A DNA stretch of 64,000 bases. Origin: Lineus longissimus. Taxonomy: Eukaryota > Nemertea > Pilidiophora > Heteronemertea > Lineidae. The DNA lies in NCBI RefSeq assembly GCF_910592395.1, contig NC_088323.1:14433501-14497500 (forward strand), written 5' to 3'. The position numbers and the translations under genes are program-made. Positions 29,771 to 40,787 of the stretch are shown piece by piece; within the stretch, counting starts at the first letter, position 1, and every line of letters starts with the position of its first letter. The notes under the pieces are model-generated. The model was given only the letters and a program-made list of their open reading frames with translations. It had not been told where the DNA came from and ran no database searches.

Positions 29771-30492
29771 TCAGTCAGCTGGCGATAGTGTACACTCAAA
29801 ACAAGAATTACCGGAGTTCCAAAACTGACACTTCTTGGGTCTGGCGGGAACACTTACAAATGAATCCACTGAAACTTTATTTCCTTTCTGGCTTGTATTT
29901 CGAATTTGCATACTTTTCCTATGAGTATTATCCGAATGTAAAGGAGCATCCGCGCGTTCTCCGACGTTCTCAAGCTGTTCTGCCAATGAATTAATGAATC
30001 GCTTGAAGTCAAAGGCATCCTGTTGTCTCGAAGTTTCCATCTTTTCCCGGCAGAATTTTGGTAGTTTCTTTTCAATGATTGGTACGATAAAGGGAGCGCA
30101 TTGGTAGACATAAACGTTGTGGTTTTCAAGGGACCGTATGTCTCATCATTGCTCGGTTGTGGAATGCCCGGAGAGCATTATTATGCCCTGCTGGGCCTGG
30201 CATTTCCAAGAGGTTATTCACATGTGATCGAATGATTTTTCGGTGTTGTCCGAAGCGTTCTTTCAGGATTTTTACCAGTACTTTCAAGTTGAAGACCAGC
30301 AACGGCGTCAGTTGCTGTGCCCGTTAACTGCCCCTTGATGTAATTGTATTTCATGCGTAGTTTGCACGGAGAAAATGCCGCTTCAATAGTGGCCCTAAAA
30401 GATTTCAATGATGTGCAAGTCCCATCGAATGTCGGTAATTTCAACTTTGGCAGTTGGAATAAACGCTTCCTTTGGGTAAGGTTCGTGTGCAT
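29771..30492 (-). pseudogene. BEL/Pao gag region
   Basis: 30214-30492 reads LPKLKLPTFDGTCTSLKSFR then YNYIKGQLTGTATDAVAGLQ, the conserved BEL gag block (LP.L.LPTFDG...W..F; YLKG.L.G.A...I.GL). The remainder (29771-30213) is frame-broken, with LPKFCREKMETSRQQDAFDF-like sequence leading to the knuckles. Confidence 0.75.
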
Positions 30493-31274
30493 ATATGTGA
30501 GGTGGATAAGAGGCTTCCGATAATTGACCCAGCTCGGCCATATCAGAGTCAGGCAACTAGGGAACGTTTGGTTTCAATATCAAAGCCATCTCCCATTCCG
30601 AAAGACGCATTTTGGGACAGCGCTCTCTTGGGTCACCCGTTGACCCAAGCGAATTCCACACATTAACTGGAACTTCTTCGATCACCTGAAGATAGCCATT
30701 ACAAATGCTCCGATTTAGAACAACCGCCAAATTCAAATCACTGATTTCTATAAAACTATTTAGATACAGTGTCAGATACAACATTGATATGAAAAGCGAT
30801 ATGTTTTATCTTTTACCCTTCGGCAGTTTTGAGAAGTAGTGATGGCACTGATTTGAGAATGATAATTTTCGAAATTAGTTTTTCTACTCCACATCATCAC
30901 ATATTTTTGTGGTTAGCAATTAAGTATGTTGTCGGTGCTTAATTGACCATCAAAGGGTAGCATAATGTTCCAGTTGTCATCTGATGAGATATTCATATTT
31001 TGTCAATTTTGACCGACTACAAGGACTTTTTTAGCAAATTTAATTTCACGCTTGGGGTAAAAAACAAAAATCGTAGGAAAAAATACAAAATATATCTTGT
31101 CGTTTGTGGTCAAACGTCAACAAGTTTAGAAATCACATTTTTGTTTTCTTCAAATTTTTCTAATTTCGTGTAATTGTTATCTAATTTGATATTTGATAGT
31201 TTTGTGGTTTGGAACCCCAGTTTCTTGGTTATAGAGATTAGAAATCGGTTAATTTTCCCATCGATGAGTTTGTT

Positions 31275-31785
31275 TTGACAAACATTAACCACCTGGAGAA
31301 AAGGATTATCAAATTCCTTAATCTTCTCGTGAAATTCAACAATAGATTGATTCAGAAATGTCTAATGCTTACTCTTAATGGTGGCCGGTCCTCTCATGGG
31401 AATACTTTCACTCATCTGTGTCACAAATATGGATGCGATAGGAAGGCTCAGGATCTAATGCAAAAGCAGCTGGTTTATTATGCTCATGATGAATTGCTTA
31501 AATGGAGGGTGTTCACATCTGGGAGTACTTGGTATGAGGGATACGGGCAATGAGATCTTAAATCGATCAGAAATTATTGACATAATTAGTTTATTGTGTA
31601 TCGGGTGATTAGTGGTAGGTAGCAATATTGTATATGTTGTAGACAACTATGTACTTTTAAGTAATTTAGGCCCCTAAGTGGGTTATTTCTCGTGTATTTG
31701 TTTTTCCTGCACCGTGCACTACCTTTGTTATGCACCACGAATTTCATGTACTTTTTGTAGTACGAAATAAACAGCTATATATATT
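31275..31785 (+). mobile_element. Probable LINE 3' end fragment
   Basis: An open reading (31275-31553) gives LNLLVKFNNRLIQKCLMLTL, then NTFTHLCHKYGCDRKA and VFTSGSTWYEGYG, stop, like the extreme C-terminus of some LINE ORF2 proteins. It is followed by ~230 bp of 3' sequence ending in GCTATATATATTA, a short microsatellite-like tail. It is inserted in the TIR element that starts at 30544. Confidence 0.45.
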
Positions 31786-31869
31786 AAGGCGCAAAGTGTT
31801 GTGAGGTATACAATTCCAATTGTTGAACACGTAATTTGGCCATACTTACATTGAGCCCCTCGATCAGGG

Positions 31870-32310
31870 CAATAGTGGTCTAACTCCACTTTTGTAAATT
31901 TTTGAGTTAGACCAATAGCAGAAATCCAGAGTGTGAAATCTCTTTGTGCAATAATGGTCTACATTGAATTTAGTTCCACTTTCTAAACTGGTTGACTTTA
32001 GTTAATTAAAGTTATTTTTATGATAAATTACATGACTTAGTCCCACTCAATTCATAGTTCAAATGCCAAAGTTGTCAATGCAAGAGTGGTCTAACTCACA
32101 CAATTCACAAATTGTGAGAAAAAAATCAATCAATTTTTTTGAATACAGTTATTCAAATCAAAATGGATTCTTTGGCATAGACAAAGGAAGTTCCAAGATT
32201 TCAAAATGTGCCAATGAGGATGATAATCATGGTCAGCTGTTTTTTTATGACCTCTAGACTTTGTCAGGCGTTTTCTCAAAACTACCAAAAGTGGAGTTAG
32301 ACTTCTATTG
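31870..32310. mobile_element. 441-bp MITE with ~25-bp inverted ends
   Basis: Left CAATAGTGGTCTAACTCCAC (31870) and right GTGGAGTTAGACTTCTATTG (ending 32310) are inverted repeats with two mismatches, extending to CTTTTG/CAAAAG. Motifs TGGTCTAACTC and TGGTCTACA recur inside. It is non-coding and inserted in the TIR element copy that starts at 30544. Confidence 0.8.
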
Positions 32311-32499
32311 TTCTGAGTTTACTGTTGATTACGACCTGATTATGGACTTTTTATGACAAATTGCAAACTGATCAGTGAGTGCGTACAGCTTAATTGCGGT
32401 TTGATTATGGTTGTTAGGCAATAGCTTCGAATCGAAATACACTAACAAATCTGCCTAAAATGTTAGATCGTTCCCAACAATACAAGTCAACAATTCATA

Positions 32500-33233
32500 T
32501 TCTACAGCATTACAAACGCGAGTTTCGAGCTGAGCTAAGAAATCAAAATACCGAAATGGAGACACATTTTTACAAAGAATAAGTGTTTTGGTCGAAGTAG
32601 ATCAAAATAGATTTTAGAAAATGCAAAACTGTCGTCTGCAAACGACAAACAGACCCCAACCACCGATGCGGTTCGAGTGTAAAACACTCAACAATTCAAA
32701 GGACGTAGCCAACAATTTGGCAAGCTTCCTCGCTGATCTCTACTCTACTAAGTGTATGCAAAATAAGATGAGACATTCAGACGGGAAGTTGATAGCTCGG
32801 TGAAGGCTATGGAGGGAAAACCTAATGGCCTTGACCACACATTCACATTAGAAGAACTAAATCGCTGTATCCGTGAGATTAAATATAGCAAAGGCTGGGT
32901 GCACGACTTAAATACTTACTGATGTACACTGTCTTGAAATACGGTGGACTCAGGTGTCATGTGACGTTAATGAATGTGTGCAGTACTTTTCTTAATTCCG
33001 ATCTTGTGCCCATGATGGCAAGGAAAAGCGAAAGAAGGGTCTGCGCCGTGTAGCAACTAAACTTCATGCAAGACTAATGCCGATGGAACGAACTAAATAT
33101 TTTCGAGCCCGCAACAGAGGGCGTACCGACCAAAAGAAAAGTGGATGTGATTCAACCGCTTTTGTTCTGCAGGAAACCACCCGACACAACATTGAAAGGC
33201 GCTCAAAACTCTACTCCTTTTTCCTTGATATAG
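32500..33233 (+). mobile_element. LINE remnant (RT upstream part and RT entry)
   Basis: Readings in changing frames: NTEMETHFYKE, DVANNLASFLADLYSTKCMQ, EVDSSVKAMEGKPNGLD and FTLEELNRCIREIKYSKG, then after a gap DSTAFVLQETTRHNIERRSK and LYSFFLDIV. It is the same family as 13368-14335. It is cut at 33234 by another CAGAG TIR element. Confidence 0.75.
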
Positions 33234-34020
33234 TCAGAGTCTTTCAAATAAAGAGTCAGGCAGCTAGACACACGCTGGCACAGAGGTCTCCCATCTCGGG
33301 TCTCGAGGTACACCCAACCAATTCCCCACAACTGGACTTTGAACAATTTTTCGATCAGCTGAACATTGCTGTTACAAACACCCCGTCTTAAAGCAAACGC
33401 GTGCTTCAAAGTCACTGATCTTTATAAAACTATTTAGATATAATGTCAAAGATAACATTTATATGAAAAACGATATGATTCACATTTTGCTTTTCGACAG
33501 TTTTGAGGAGAAGTGATGGTACTGATTTGAGAATAATTTTCGAAGTGCGTTTTTCTACTCCACATCATCAAATATTTTGAACAAACGCTAAACATGAACA
33601 AATGCTAAACGTCGCGTTTTTTGTGGTTATATATTCATATGTTTAGAAATCCCATTTCATGTCAATTATAATTTTTCAAATTAAATGTAACTGTTATTTA
33701 ATGGGATATTTGATTGTTTTGCGATTATGAAGCCCAGGTTCTAGTTTAATGGTTTAAATGGTTCATTTTCCCATCGATGCACTTGTTTTGGCACACCTCT
33801 GAGCGCAAAGTGGTGTGAGGTATACCGTTCCAATATTGTTGAACACGCAATGTGACTTATACCTCAGAAAAAAATTATGATGTATACGTCCATTCTCGAG
33901 TCACCTCATCAGAAACAATTTATAGTGTATGTTGCCATTGATTACAACCTGATCATGGATTTTTATAACAAATTGCAAAGAGATGAGAGGGCAATTTTGC
34001 TGATATGAGACGTATTTTCG
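33234..34020 (+). mobile_element. 1.1 kb CAGAG TIR element, 3'-truncated copy
   Basis: Begins CAGAGTCTTTCAAATAAAGA directly after LINE sequence. Shares ATTTTCCCATCGATG, GCGCAAAGTGGTGTGAGGTA and GATTACAACCTGATCATGG with the copies at 46039 and 30544. The far inverted end is missing, so the exact end is approximate. Confidence 0.75.
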
Positions 34021-34890
34021 ACGCCTGTCGTCTTTTTCTCAACAATTTTTCTCCTAATCTCATCCTCTGACAAGTAATTTTTTGGATTTGATCTTCCATT
34101 TGTGAATCATAACCCAATACTATTGACCTCCTTCGAGGAATTTATCAAAAACTCCAAAATATTTGCCTTTAAAGGGTAACTCGTGTCAAATTTCACAATA
34201 TAATGTTTTAGCTGTTTTTGACAAATGACTACGTCACTTTCTCATAAATCGGTAAGGTTTTCGAATCGAAATGCACATTTTCTAGAAATTGATGGTTTAA
34301 TCTCGCCCGGACGGCTCGCTTCGATGCCGTTTTCGTTGATGACGTCACAACATGAAAATTTTCGCGGTCGCGGTGGTTTACATTCAGCGATTTTATAATA
34401 AATCTAATCAAAAATGGAAAATTTGAGCTTTACATTTGTGATCAACAATTAAAAACGGACGTATTTCCGCAAAGTTGTAAATCACATCATAGTATCACTT
34501 TAAGCCCGCCTGACCATACTGTAAAGATACGGCTTCATAAATTATTGGGAAATTGGGAATTGGATTGTCAACCTGTCTATATCCACCTGCATTCTCCCAC
34601 TCCAGTTGTAATAGGTGGCCATAAGTACGCGGCACCTTTTGTTCAATAGATAAAACGAAAGATATTACGTGATCAGCCAAAATGATTATGATTTTTTTCT
34701 ACAGAAATCTCTGTTAGTTGGAAAGATGAATCACAAGACGCGATAATTTGGCAGTTTTAAAGTAGTGCATGGGTTACAGAATTGAAATTGAATCTATTCA
34801 AAGTGATCTCGAATTCTGGCTCTTATCTTATTGTATACGTGTACAATGTATTGTGATATTTCAAAATTTGATTGTTGATACATCGTGAAT
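34021..34890. other. No recognised gene
   Basis: AT-rich with short ORFs only; no domain, inverted end or tandem repeat was identified. Confidence 0.4.
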
Positions 34891-34989
34891 GGACAGCGCT
34901 GATGCTCACATTTCACAACGGTCACCTTGCTGTCGTAGATGCTCTATCATGCTATTGAAAGCGGCGCAGATGTTGACGAAGGGAAGAAG
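34891..34989 (+). pseudogene. Degenerate ankyrin exon
   Basis: GGACAGCGCTGATGCTCACA, GGTCACCTTGCTGTCGTAGA and GGCGCAGATGTTGACGAAGG match the exon at 16512, with frame-breaking indels and an extra ATCATGC. The donor flank GTAACACACC is conserved. The intron downstream repeats the usual AACTAGTTTGAATCTCTTGA. Confidence 0.7.
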
Positions 34990-35164
34990 GTAACACACCA
35001 AAAGCTTTCTCAAATCATAAGATGATAAAGCAATATCAAAAATATGTTGGCAATGTGTATGTTATTGTTGAATAAGATAACTAGTTTGAATCTCTTGAAA
35101 TCATCTACTCCTCGATCTATCTAGTCGTTTCTTTTTTTTTGTATTTCGATATTTGCTTATCGAC

Positions 35165-35215
35165 AGTGTGTCTGTCTTGTTAATAATTGTTAATAATTGT
35201 TAATAATTAATAATT
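35165..35215. repeat. TTAATAATTG short tandem repeat
   Basis: About four imperfect units of TTAATAATTG directly after the intron block CGACAGTGTGTCTGTCTTG, at the position where the next ankyrin exon's acceptor would stand. Confidence 0.8.
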
Positions 35216-35559
35216 GTACCAGCAATAGTGACAATGTTCCAGGTAATAAATCTTACGCTTGTGGAATGGTAATAATTGCTCCAGTAATGGAGACTGTGAT
35301 CTGGGGAACAACTCTTACACTTGTGGAATGGTAAGTGGTTTGCTCAAGGAATCACACACAGAAACAAACAAATGTAAGCGTGTGACGACAGCAACACTTT
35401 TAATTGACACCTGTCATAGATAGTTATCTTTCACTGCTGGAGGTCTTATTGAGATAAATCAATGTTTCCAGTTTGGTGCCGGTAGGTTGCTAAACACGCA
35501 GGGAAACGGAGTCCTAAATGCGAGGTATTTCTTCGTGTCAGGCTGTGCTGAACATTACA

Positions 35560-36130
35560 GAATTGAGGTTGGGGTGGACTTAGATACAACAGTAATATGG
35601 TGGGAGCGACAAGCTACGAAAGGACAGCCCGTCAGTATTCTGTGGTGTTGTGTGCAATCGCACTCTTCAAAAACCTAGAGATGTGTTGTACTTAGGTCGT
35701 ATATCTCCAGGTGTCGAAAAGACCGCACTTCGGGGTTTCAACTTTTCTGGGGAGTTGCTGACTCAATTTTATGGCGAACTTGGTTGTCTGATAACTTTTT
35801 TACAACTGACTTTGTTACTACAAACTATCGATCAAAGCATACACATGTGGCGTAATTATGAGACAACAGATTAAAAGGAAGCTCGATGATTGAATCAAAA
35901 AGAAGCTACTACGATTAAGAACCTAGGTTTATCCCAAAGGAATTGCTCAGGGTACCAGACTGTAGACATATTTGCTCCAGCAGCAATGACATGACCGTTG
36001 CCTTAGATTCAGGAAAGGCATAGTTCCTGTCATTCCCCGCTGCGTTAATCTTTTAACAGATGATTACTGTATTTAATCCATTTTAATAGTTCACCGTGAT
36101 TGGCCTCTACTGGACACCATCCAATCATCC
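35560..36130 (+). pseudogene. Serine-rich module end and 3' flank, paralog copy 4
   Basis: 35580-35680 matches the end of copy 3 (TATGGTGGGAG..ACAAGCTA, CAGCCCG, TGTGCGCAATCGCACTC). 35905-36060 matches the shared 3' flank (AGGTTTATCCCAAAGGA, TCAGGAAAGGCATA). An intervening piece (35690-35874, reading LGRISPGVEKTALRGFNFSG) is unique here. Downstream, 36070-36150 matches 8200-8275. Confidence 0.55.
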
Positions 36131-36600
36131 ACGGTGGTCTGTAATCAAGACTGGTGTTTTGATACTTGCGTTTTCAAACGCAGACTAACTACTACAGATG
36201 TAAATTCAAAGTGGTAGATACAACTGGACATTTGAAGTTTATTAAAGAGACCAATCCGCGCTGTGATTCTAAAGCTTCTATTACCATTGTTACTAAACAT
36301 TCAAAATGACGATTACCAAAAACACGCTAAACTAGTCAAGTAATCCACGATAAGAGCGTCAATGTTCTAGTATTTCAATAAACATGTAGATGACATTCAG
36401 AATGTCACTTCGGTTGTCACTTCACTTTCTAATGGCCGACAGGCGTCGTAACCCTGACGGAGGGAGTCGCAATGGCTGCAGGCGTCTTACCCTGACTGAG
36501 GGAGACATCCAAACCACTATACAATGCCCAAATGTATAGATAAATGTAGATAAAATTAGATTATGATTATTTCGATGTTCAGTAAACTTTTTACTGTCCG
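36131..36600. other. No gene; small direct repeat
   Basis: A partial duplication of GGCGTCnTACCCTGACnGAGGGAG occurs near 36441-36510. Otherwise nothing is recognised. Confidence 0.4.
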
Positions 36601-36929
36601 TAGTAATCCAAGTGTTATCTGATTTAGAGCCACGTAATAGCGGCGGTTGACCGTTTTGGTCTCGTCTTCAGTTTTTGTACAGAACTGATTTGTGAGGACC
36701 GTTTGATGCATTCATCAACGGTTAACTCAAGCGAATACAATTTTCTGATTGCACGGTTTGATTGCCCTGTGGCTGTTTTGACCAGTGCAGATCAGGTCAG
36801 CACTCGTCTTGGACTATCTATAGAGTTCTTCTATGATCGCCAGTTTCCAGTTTCTCCTGTTGGTGTCCTTGTCGTGAACGAGAATGACGTCATTAATTTC
36901 AATGATGTCGGTTTTGGCATTTTGTTTGC
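36601..36929 (-). mobile_element. BEL/Pao copy 2, integrase C-terminal end
   Basis: Minus-strand reading gives IIEINDVILVHDKDTNRRNW then KLAIIEELYR and a stop, followed out of frame by GQSNRAIRKLYSLEV-like residues. This is the BEL integrase tail (DVVLV.D...R..WKLA...EL). The rest of this copy lies beyond the LINE, at 45393-46038. Confidence 0.75.
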
Positions 36930-37178
36930 TATATATATATATATATATATATGCTTATTCGTACTACTTTCCGTTGTACAGATAACAAAAAATAAGGTGC
37001 AATAAGACAATACAGAGATGGGTGCAAATACAAGTTTACGATAAGGCAAACAAAGTAAAAGGTAAGACTGAGAGTCGAACCCGAAAACCTCTCATTCTTG
37101 GAGATGATCCTGAATAAGTTACATTAGTATCTTGAACTATCACAATAAAACTAACACCAAAAACAATACTCCATCAAA

Positions 37179-37631
37179 TCAACCTGTACACAAAAAGTTA
37201 ATTATCATGTCTATTTCCTCTTTTGTGAGAATATGATTCACTGCCTCCCGCATTTCAAGCAATTCCCTAACTTGGATGGCAACCCTATTATGCCCCAATC
37301 CCCAAAATTCCCTATTGATGTCCCTTAGCATTATACATTCATCAGGCAGCTGATCCCTATTCCAGTTGTACTTTTGTAACACCATAGTTAGACTTTTCCC
37401 CACTGATGAGACGCTCCCGGCAAATAATAATCCAACTGTAACCTTTACGAGTGTATTTCCTGATTTCCGCAGTCCTTTGATGAATTTTACGAACCTTTTC
37501 TCCAATTGAGTTTGAACGCTACAGTCCTTTATAATGGCTGGTAACAGGTCATTATGAGTGCGATATGGCAAACACAAAATCTGACGAATACATTTACGCC
37601 ATGCAATATACAATTCTTCCATGTATGGTTT
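37179..37631 (-). pseudogene. LINE A ORF2 C-terminal region
   Basis: Begins MEELYIAWRKCIRQILCLPY then RTHNDLLPAII and continues open to TGA at 37179. It is in the same frame as 37632-38459 and separated only by one in-frame TAA. WRKC..L..LPYRTH is the usual post-RT signature of this LINE group. Confidence 0.85.
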
Positions 37632-38459
37632 TTAACAATCTAGCAACTGGTAACCATACAGCGGCATACAAAAACTTTTGAATAACTTATATCTGATTTC
37701 AAAGTTGGCGGACCTAAACTGAGCCATAAGCATGTTGGTCCGTTTGTACAGATCATTAACTAAAACCTGAACCCTCCTCCGACGAACATCAGGACCAAGA
37801 AGAATGCCCAAATGAATTTCTTCATTAGAAATTTGAACCCTTGTACCCTCAAATACAATCTCCCCTGGCGGGTCATGTGACCCGAAGACTAAATATCGCC
37901 TCTTAGATGCGTTGAAGGATATTCTGAATTCAATAGAAAATTGACGAGCCGTGTTTAGCATCTTATTTAACCCATAAAACGATGGTGCTAAGAGAATAAC
38001 ATCATCGGCATATGCAAATACATGTACACCGCAAAAAATGTTGCCAACATGGCAGCCGAAACCGTCAGTTTTTATACTCGTAATAAGCTCATCCAAATAA
38101 ATTCCAAAAAGAACGGGGGAGAGCACCCCACCCTGCTTAACTCCATTGGATACAGTAAATTCACCAGACATATGCTTCCCCCACTGAACCTGTACACGTT
38201 GTTGTGTGTAGATGTTGGCTAATAGCCTAGCCGCTAATGGACATAGCCCTTTTTTGATCAAAATTCGAAATAGCTTCACAAAATGAACACAATCAAATGC
38301 TTTGCTTGCATCAAGCATTACGCAATACACTGCGGTGTTGCAACCGTTATAATAATTAATGACTTCATTTATAGCCGTGCTACACGTAGCTGTGGAGAGA
38401 CCTGCCTTGAACCCAAACTGGGCATCAGATGTACTTAGCTCATTCTCGTACTTTTTAGC
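37632..38459 (-). pseudogene. LINE A reverse transcriptase, second half
   Basis: Contains SDAQFGFKAGLSTATCSTAI, VMLDASKAFDCVHFVKLFR, GVKQGGVLSPVLFGIYLDE, the catalytic FAYADDVILLAPS and LGILLGPDV: RT motifs 2a to 7 in order. It is open except for the terminal stop at 37632. The upstream side is the junction with the CGT-rich element. Confidence 0.92.
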
Positions 38460-38507
38460 TCACCTCTTAGCAGAGGTGAGCTTATCCCATACCGTGGCGT
38501 CCGTCGT

Positions 38508-38588
<81 letters not shown>

Positions 38589-39628
38589 GCGTCGTCGTCG
38601 TCGTCGTCGTCGTCCGTCGTCCGTTAGCAGGGCACGTTTCGTAACTGTTAGAGCTATTGAGTTGAAACTTGGTACACATGTACCCTTATGTAATGACACC
38701 TGGGAGACCAAGTTTCGGTCCGATTCGTTTCATGGTTTGGCCACCAGGGGGCCAAACGTTAAAAGTGAAAATATGCAATATCTCCCTCAATAGTAGTCGG
38801 GAAATTTTGAAAAAAATATGGTAGGTACTTCTAGCAAAGGTGCATCATATATCCTCCGGGTTTTTGATTTGACCTCCTTTTCAAGGTCACAGAGGTCAAA
38901 TGGTGTAAATTGGCCGTTAGGATGTAACGATGGCACGTTTCTAAACTGCAATGACTATTGATACCAAATTTGGTACACATTTACCCCTTAGTCAGCTGAT
39001 CTCAGGGACCGAAGTTTGGTCCAATATGATTCACCACTTGACCACCAGGGGGCAAAATCCAAAAACCTTAAAAATGTGATTATTCCTTAACTTCTTGCCC
39101 GATTGCCACCAATTTGATATCATGGGTACATCTAACCACAATACAGTATATGTCACACAGGTTTTTAATTTGACCTTCTTGTCAAGGTCACAGAGGTCAA
39201 ATGGCGTAAATTCGCCGTCAGGCCGTAACAATGGCACGTTTCTTAACTGCAATGACTATTGATCACAAATTAAGTACACATGTACCCCTTGGTCAGGTGA
39301 TCTCAGGTACCGAAGTTTGGTGCGATCTGATTTGCCGTTTGGCCTCCAGGGAGGGGGCCAAATCCTAAATTCTTCAAAATGCCATTATTCCTAGTAATGA
39401 CTTGCCCGATTGGCACCAATTTTATATCATAGGTACATCTAATTCTAACAACCATTCAATGTGTCACCCGGGTCTTCTTTGATTTGACCTACTTTTCAAG
39501 GTCACAGAGGTCGAATGTACTGTAAATTGGCCATTTTGGGGAAATTGTAATTGCTTGGACCTTCATCAAACATAACACTACATGACACAAGACCATGCTC
39601 TTTATCCATCTTTCCTCCACATGAGGTG
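38460..39628. mobile_element. CGT-rich nonautonomous element in LINE A
   Basis: Starts TCACCTCTTAGCAGAGGTGA and ends CATGAGGTG; AGC lies on both sides (38457-38459, 39629-39631) as a possible 3-bp target duplication. Inside are a (CGT)n tract at about 38508-38622, then three related ~300-bp blocks, each with AAGGTCACAGAGGTC, AATGGCACGTTTC, ACTGCAATGACTATTGAT and CCACCAGGGGGC-type motifs. No protein is encoded; the long Arg/Thr frames over the CGT tract are artefacts. Confidence 0.8.
38508..38622. repeat. (CGT)n microsatellite
   Basis: About 37 CGT units with one CGGCGT interruption near 38588, flanked by CGTCCGTCGTCCGT variants. Confidence 0.98.
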
Positions 39629-40539
39629 AGCACAATGGCCCTGGCCATTTCATTTAGGAATATATTATCCATTATTTTGCCAATAACGCTACTTAGCGAA
39701 ATACCTCTATAATTATCGGACGTATTCAAAGACTTTCTACTGTTTTTTGGAATTGGAACTACTTTAGTTCGAACAAACCCCATCGGGCAATATCCGTGAC
39801 TCATCATGGAGCTCACTAAAAAAGACACGTAAACATGTAATAAATGATCCCCATTTATAAAGTGATCCGACATAATTTTGGGGTTACTGTCTTTTTTACC
39901 TCGCTTCAGACACTGTACTCCCTTCATAACTTCGTGCACACTCAATACATCATCATGATTATTGTCAATACAATGTCTGGTAATACCCGTATCAATATCT
40001 CTCTTCACATCATTCATCTCGTTTATATCATACGATACAGAATTATACAAACGTTTAAACTTCTCACCAAAAAGTTCACAAGTTGCGTCCGTACCCTTCA
40101 CATTATCCATACTAGAAGGGAGTACAGTGCCTTTTCCTTTCACCTTTTTTATTTCTTTCCAGAAGTCGTCATTCTTGTTATTACCTAGGGACTCAGCTAA
40201 TTTATTTGCAGCAGTCCTTTCCTGATTTTTCTTATTTCGTCTCACAGCCAGATGGTAGAGGGTTCTGGTGTGGCGGCGTATGTCGGCTATTACCCCAAGC
40301 CGCGGCCTACCATTTACTTTCCATAAATCGTGCCAAAAAGTGGCCCTTCTTTTGAACTCCCTCACCACGTCATTCCACCCAGCTCTACCAGGCACTCTAC
40401 CATTACTTCTAATACTAGGAATTGTTTCCCCGCTAGCATCAACGCACGCCCCGATTATTTCATCATGAAATCGCTCTATCTCCTGAAAATGATCAGTACA
40501 AAAAAAGTTTCGACATTGAATAGCATCCATTGGTATATC
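39629..40539 (-). pseudogene. LINE A ORF2, linker and first half of RT
   Basis: Reads DAIQCRNFFCTDHFQEIERF, GWNDVVREFKRRATFWHDLW, then the RT entry MGFVRTKVVPIPKNSRKSLN, DNYRGISLSSVIGKIMDNIF and LNEMARAIV. It is open throughout. At 40539 it joins the endonuclease half across the pogo insertion in the same frame; at 39629 it meets the CGT element. Confidence 0.9.
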
Positions 40540-40787
40540 TACTGTAAAATATGCGATAAGCGAACGGCCCACACAACTGGTCGAGAGGAAATCATTGCGT
40601 ATTCATGTGCAGGTCCTTTGAAATAGGCCTAGATGACGCTAATTACACGATTTATTGAGCATGTACATGTACCACAAAATCCATGTCTGATATCACTTTG
40701 AATTTAGATGATATTGAATAACCGATTTAACGCTGGCCTCCTCGTGCATTTAAGATTGTCAATCGCAAGCGTCAGCAAGAAACCAAA

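Larger units (their letters stand above)
22436..30492 (-). mobile_element. BEL/Pao LTR retrotransposon, copy 1 (dead, interrupted)
   Basis: Minus-strand order from high to low coordinates is gag, CCHC knuckles and protease region, RT, RNase H, integrase, the BEL/Pao arrangement. Interruptions: pogo element 26955-29370, unknown insert 24147-25077, 44-bp TIR remnant 25865-25908. Stops and frameshifts are numerous. No terminal LTR pair was found; the gag end runs into a 1.1 kb TIR element at 30544. A second, shorter copy is at 36.6-46.0 kb and a third scrap, on the plus strand, at 53.1 kb. Confidence 0.85.
30544..32487 (+). mobile_element. 1.1 kb CAGAG TIR element, copy with two insertions (3' truncated)
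   Basis: Begins CAGAGTCAGGCAACTAGGGA (about 16 bp of the end deleted relative to 46039). Homology to 46060-46990 runs through 31270, resumes at about 31795 (GCGCAAAGTGTTGTGAGG), and resumes again after 32310 to about 32487. The two gaps hold a LINE 3' scrap and a 441-bp TIR element. Confidence 0.7.

Noticed and set aside
38359-38793. Poly-Arg and poly-Thr proteins over the CGT tract
   Set aside because: Microsatellite read-through in several frames; no conservation or start context.
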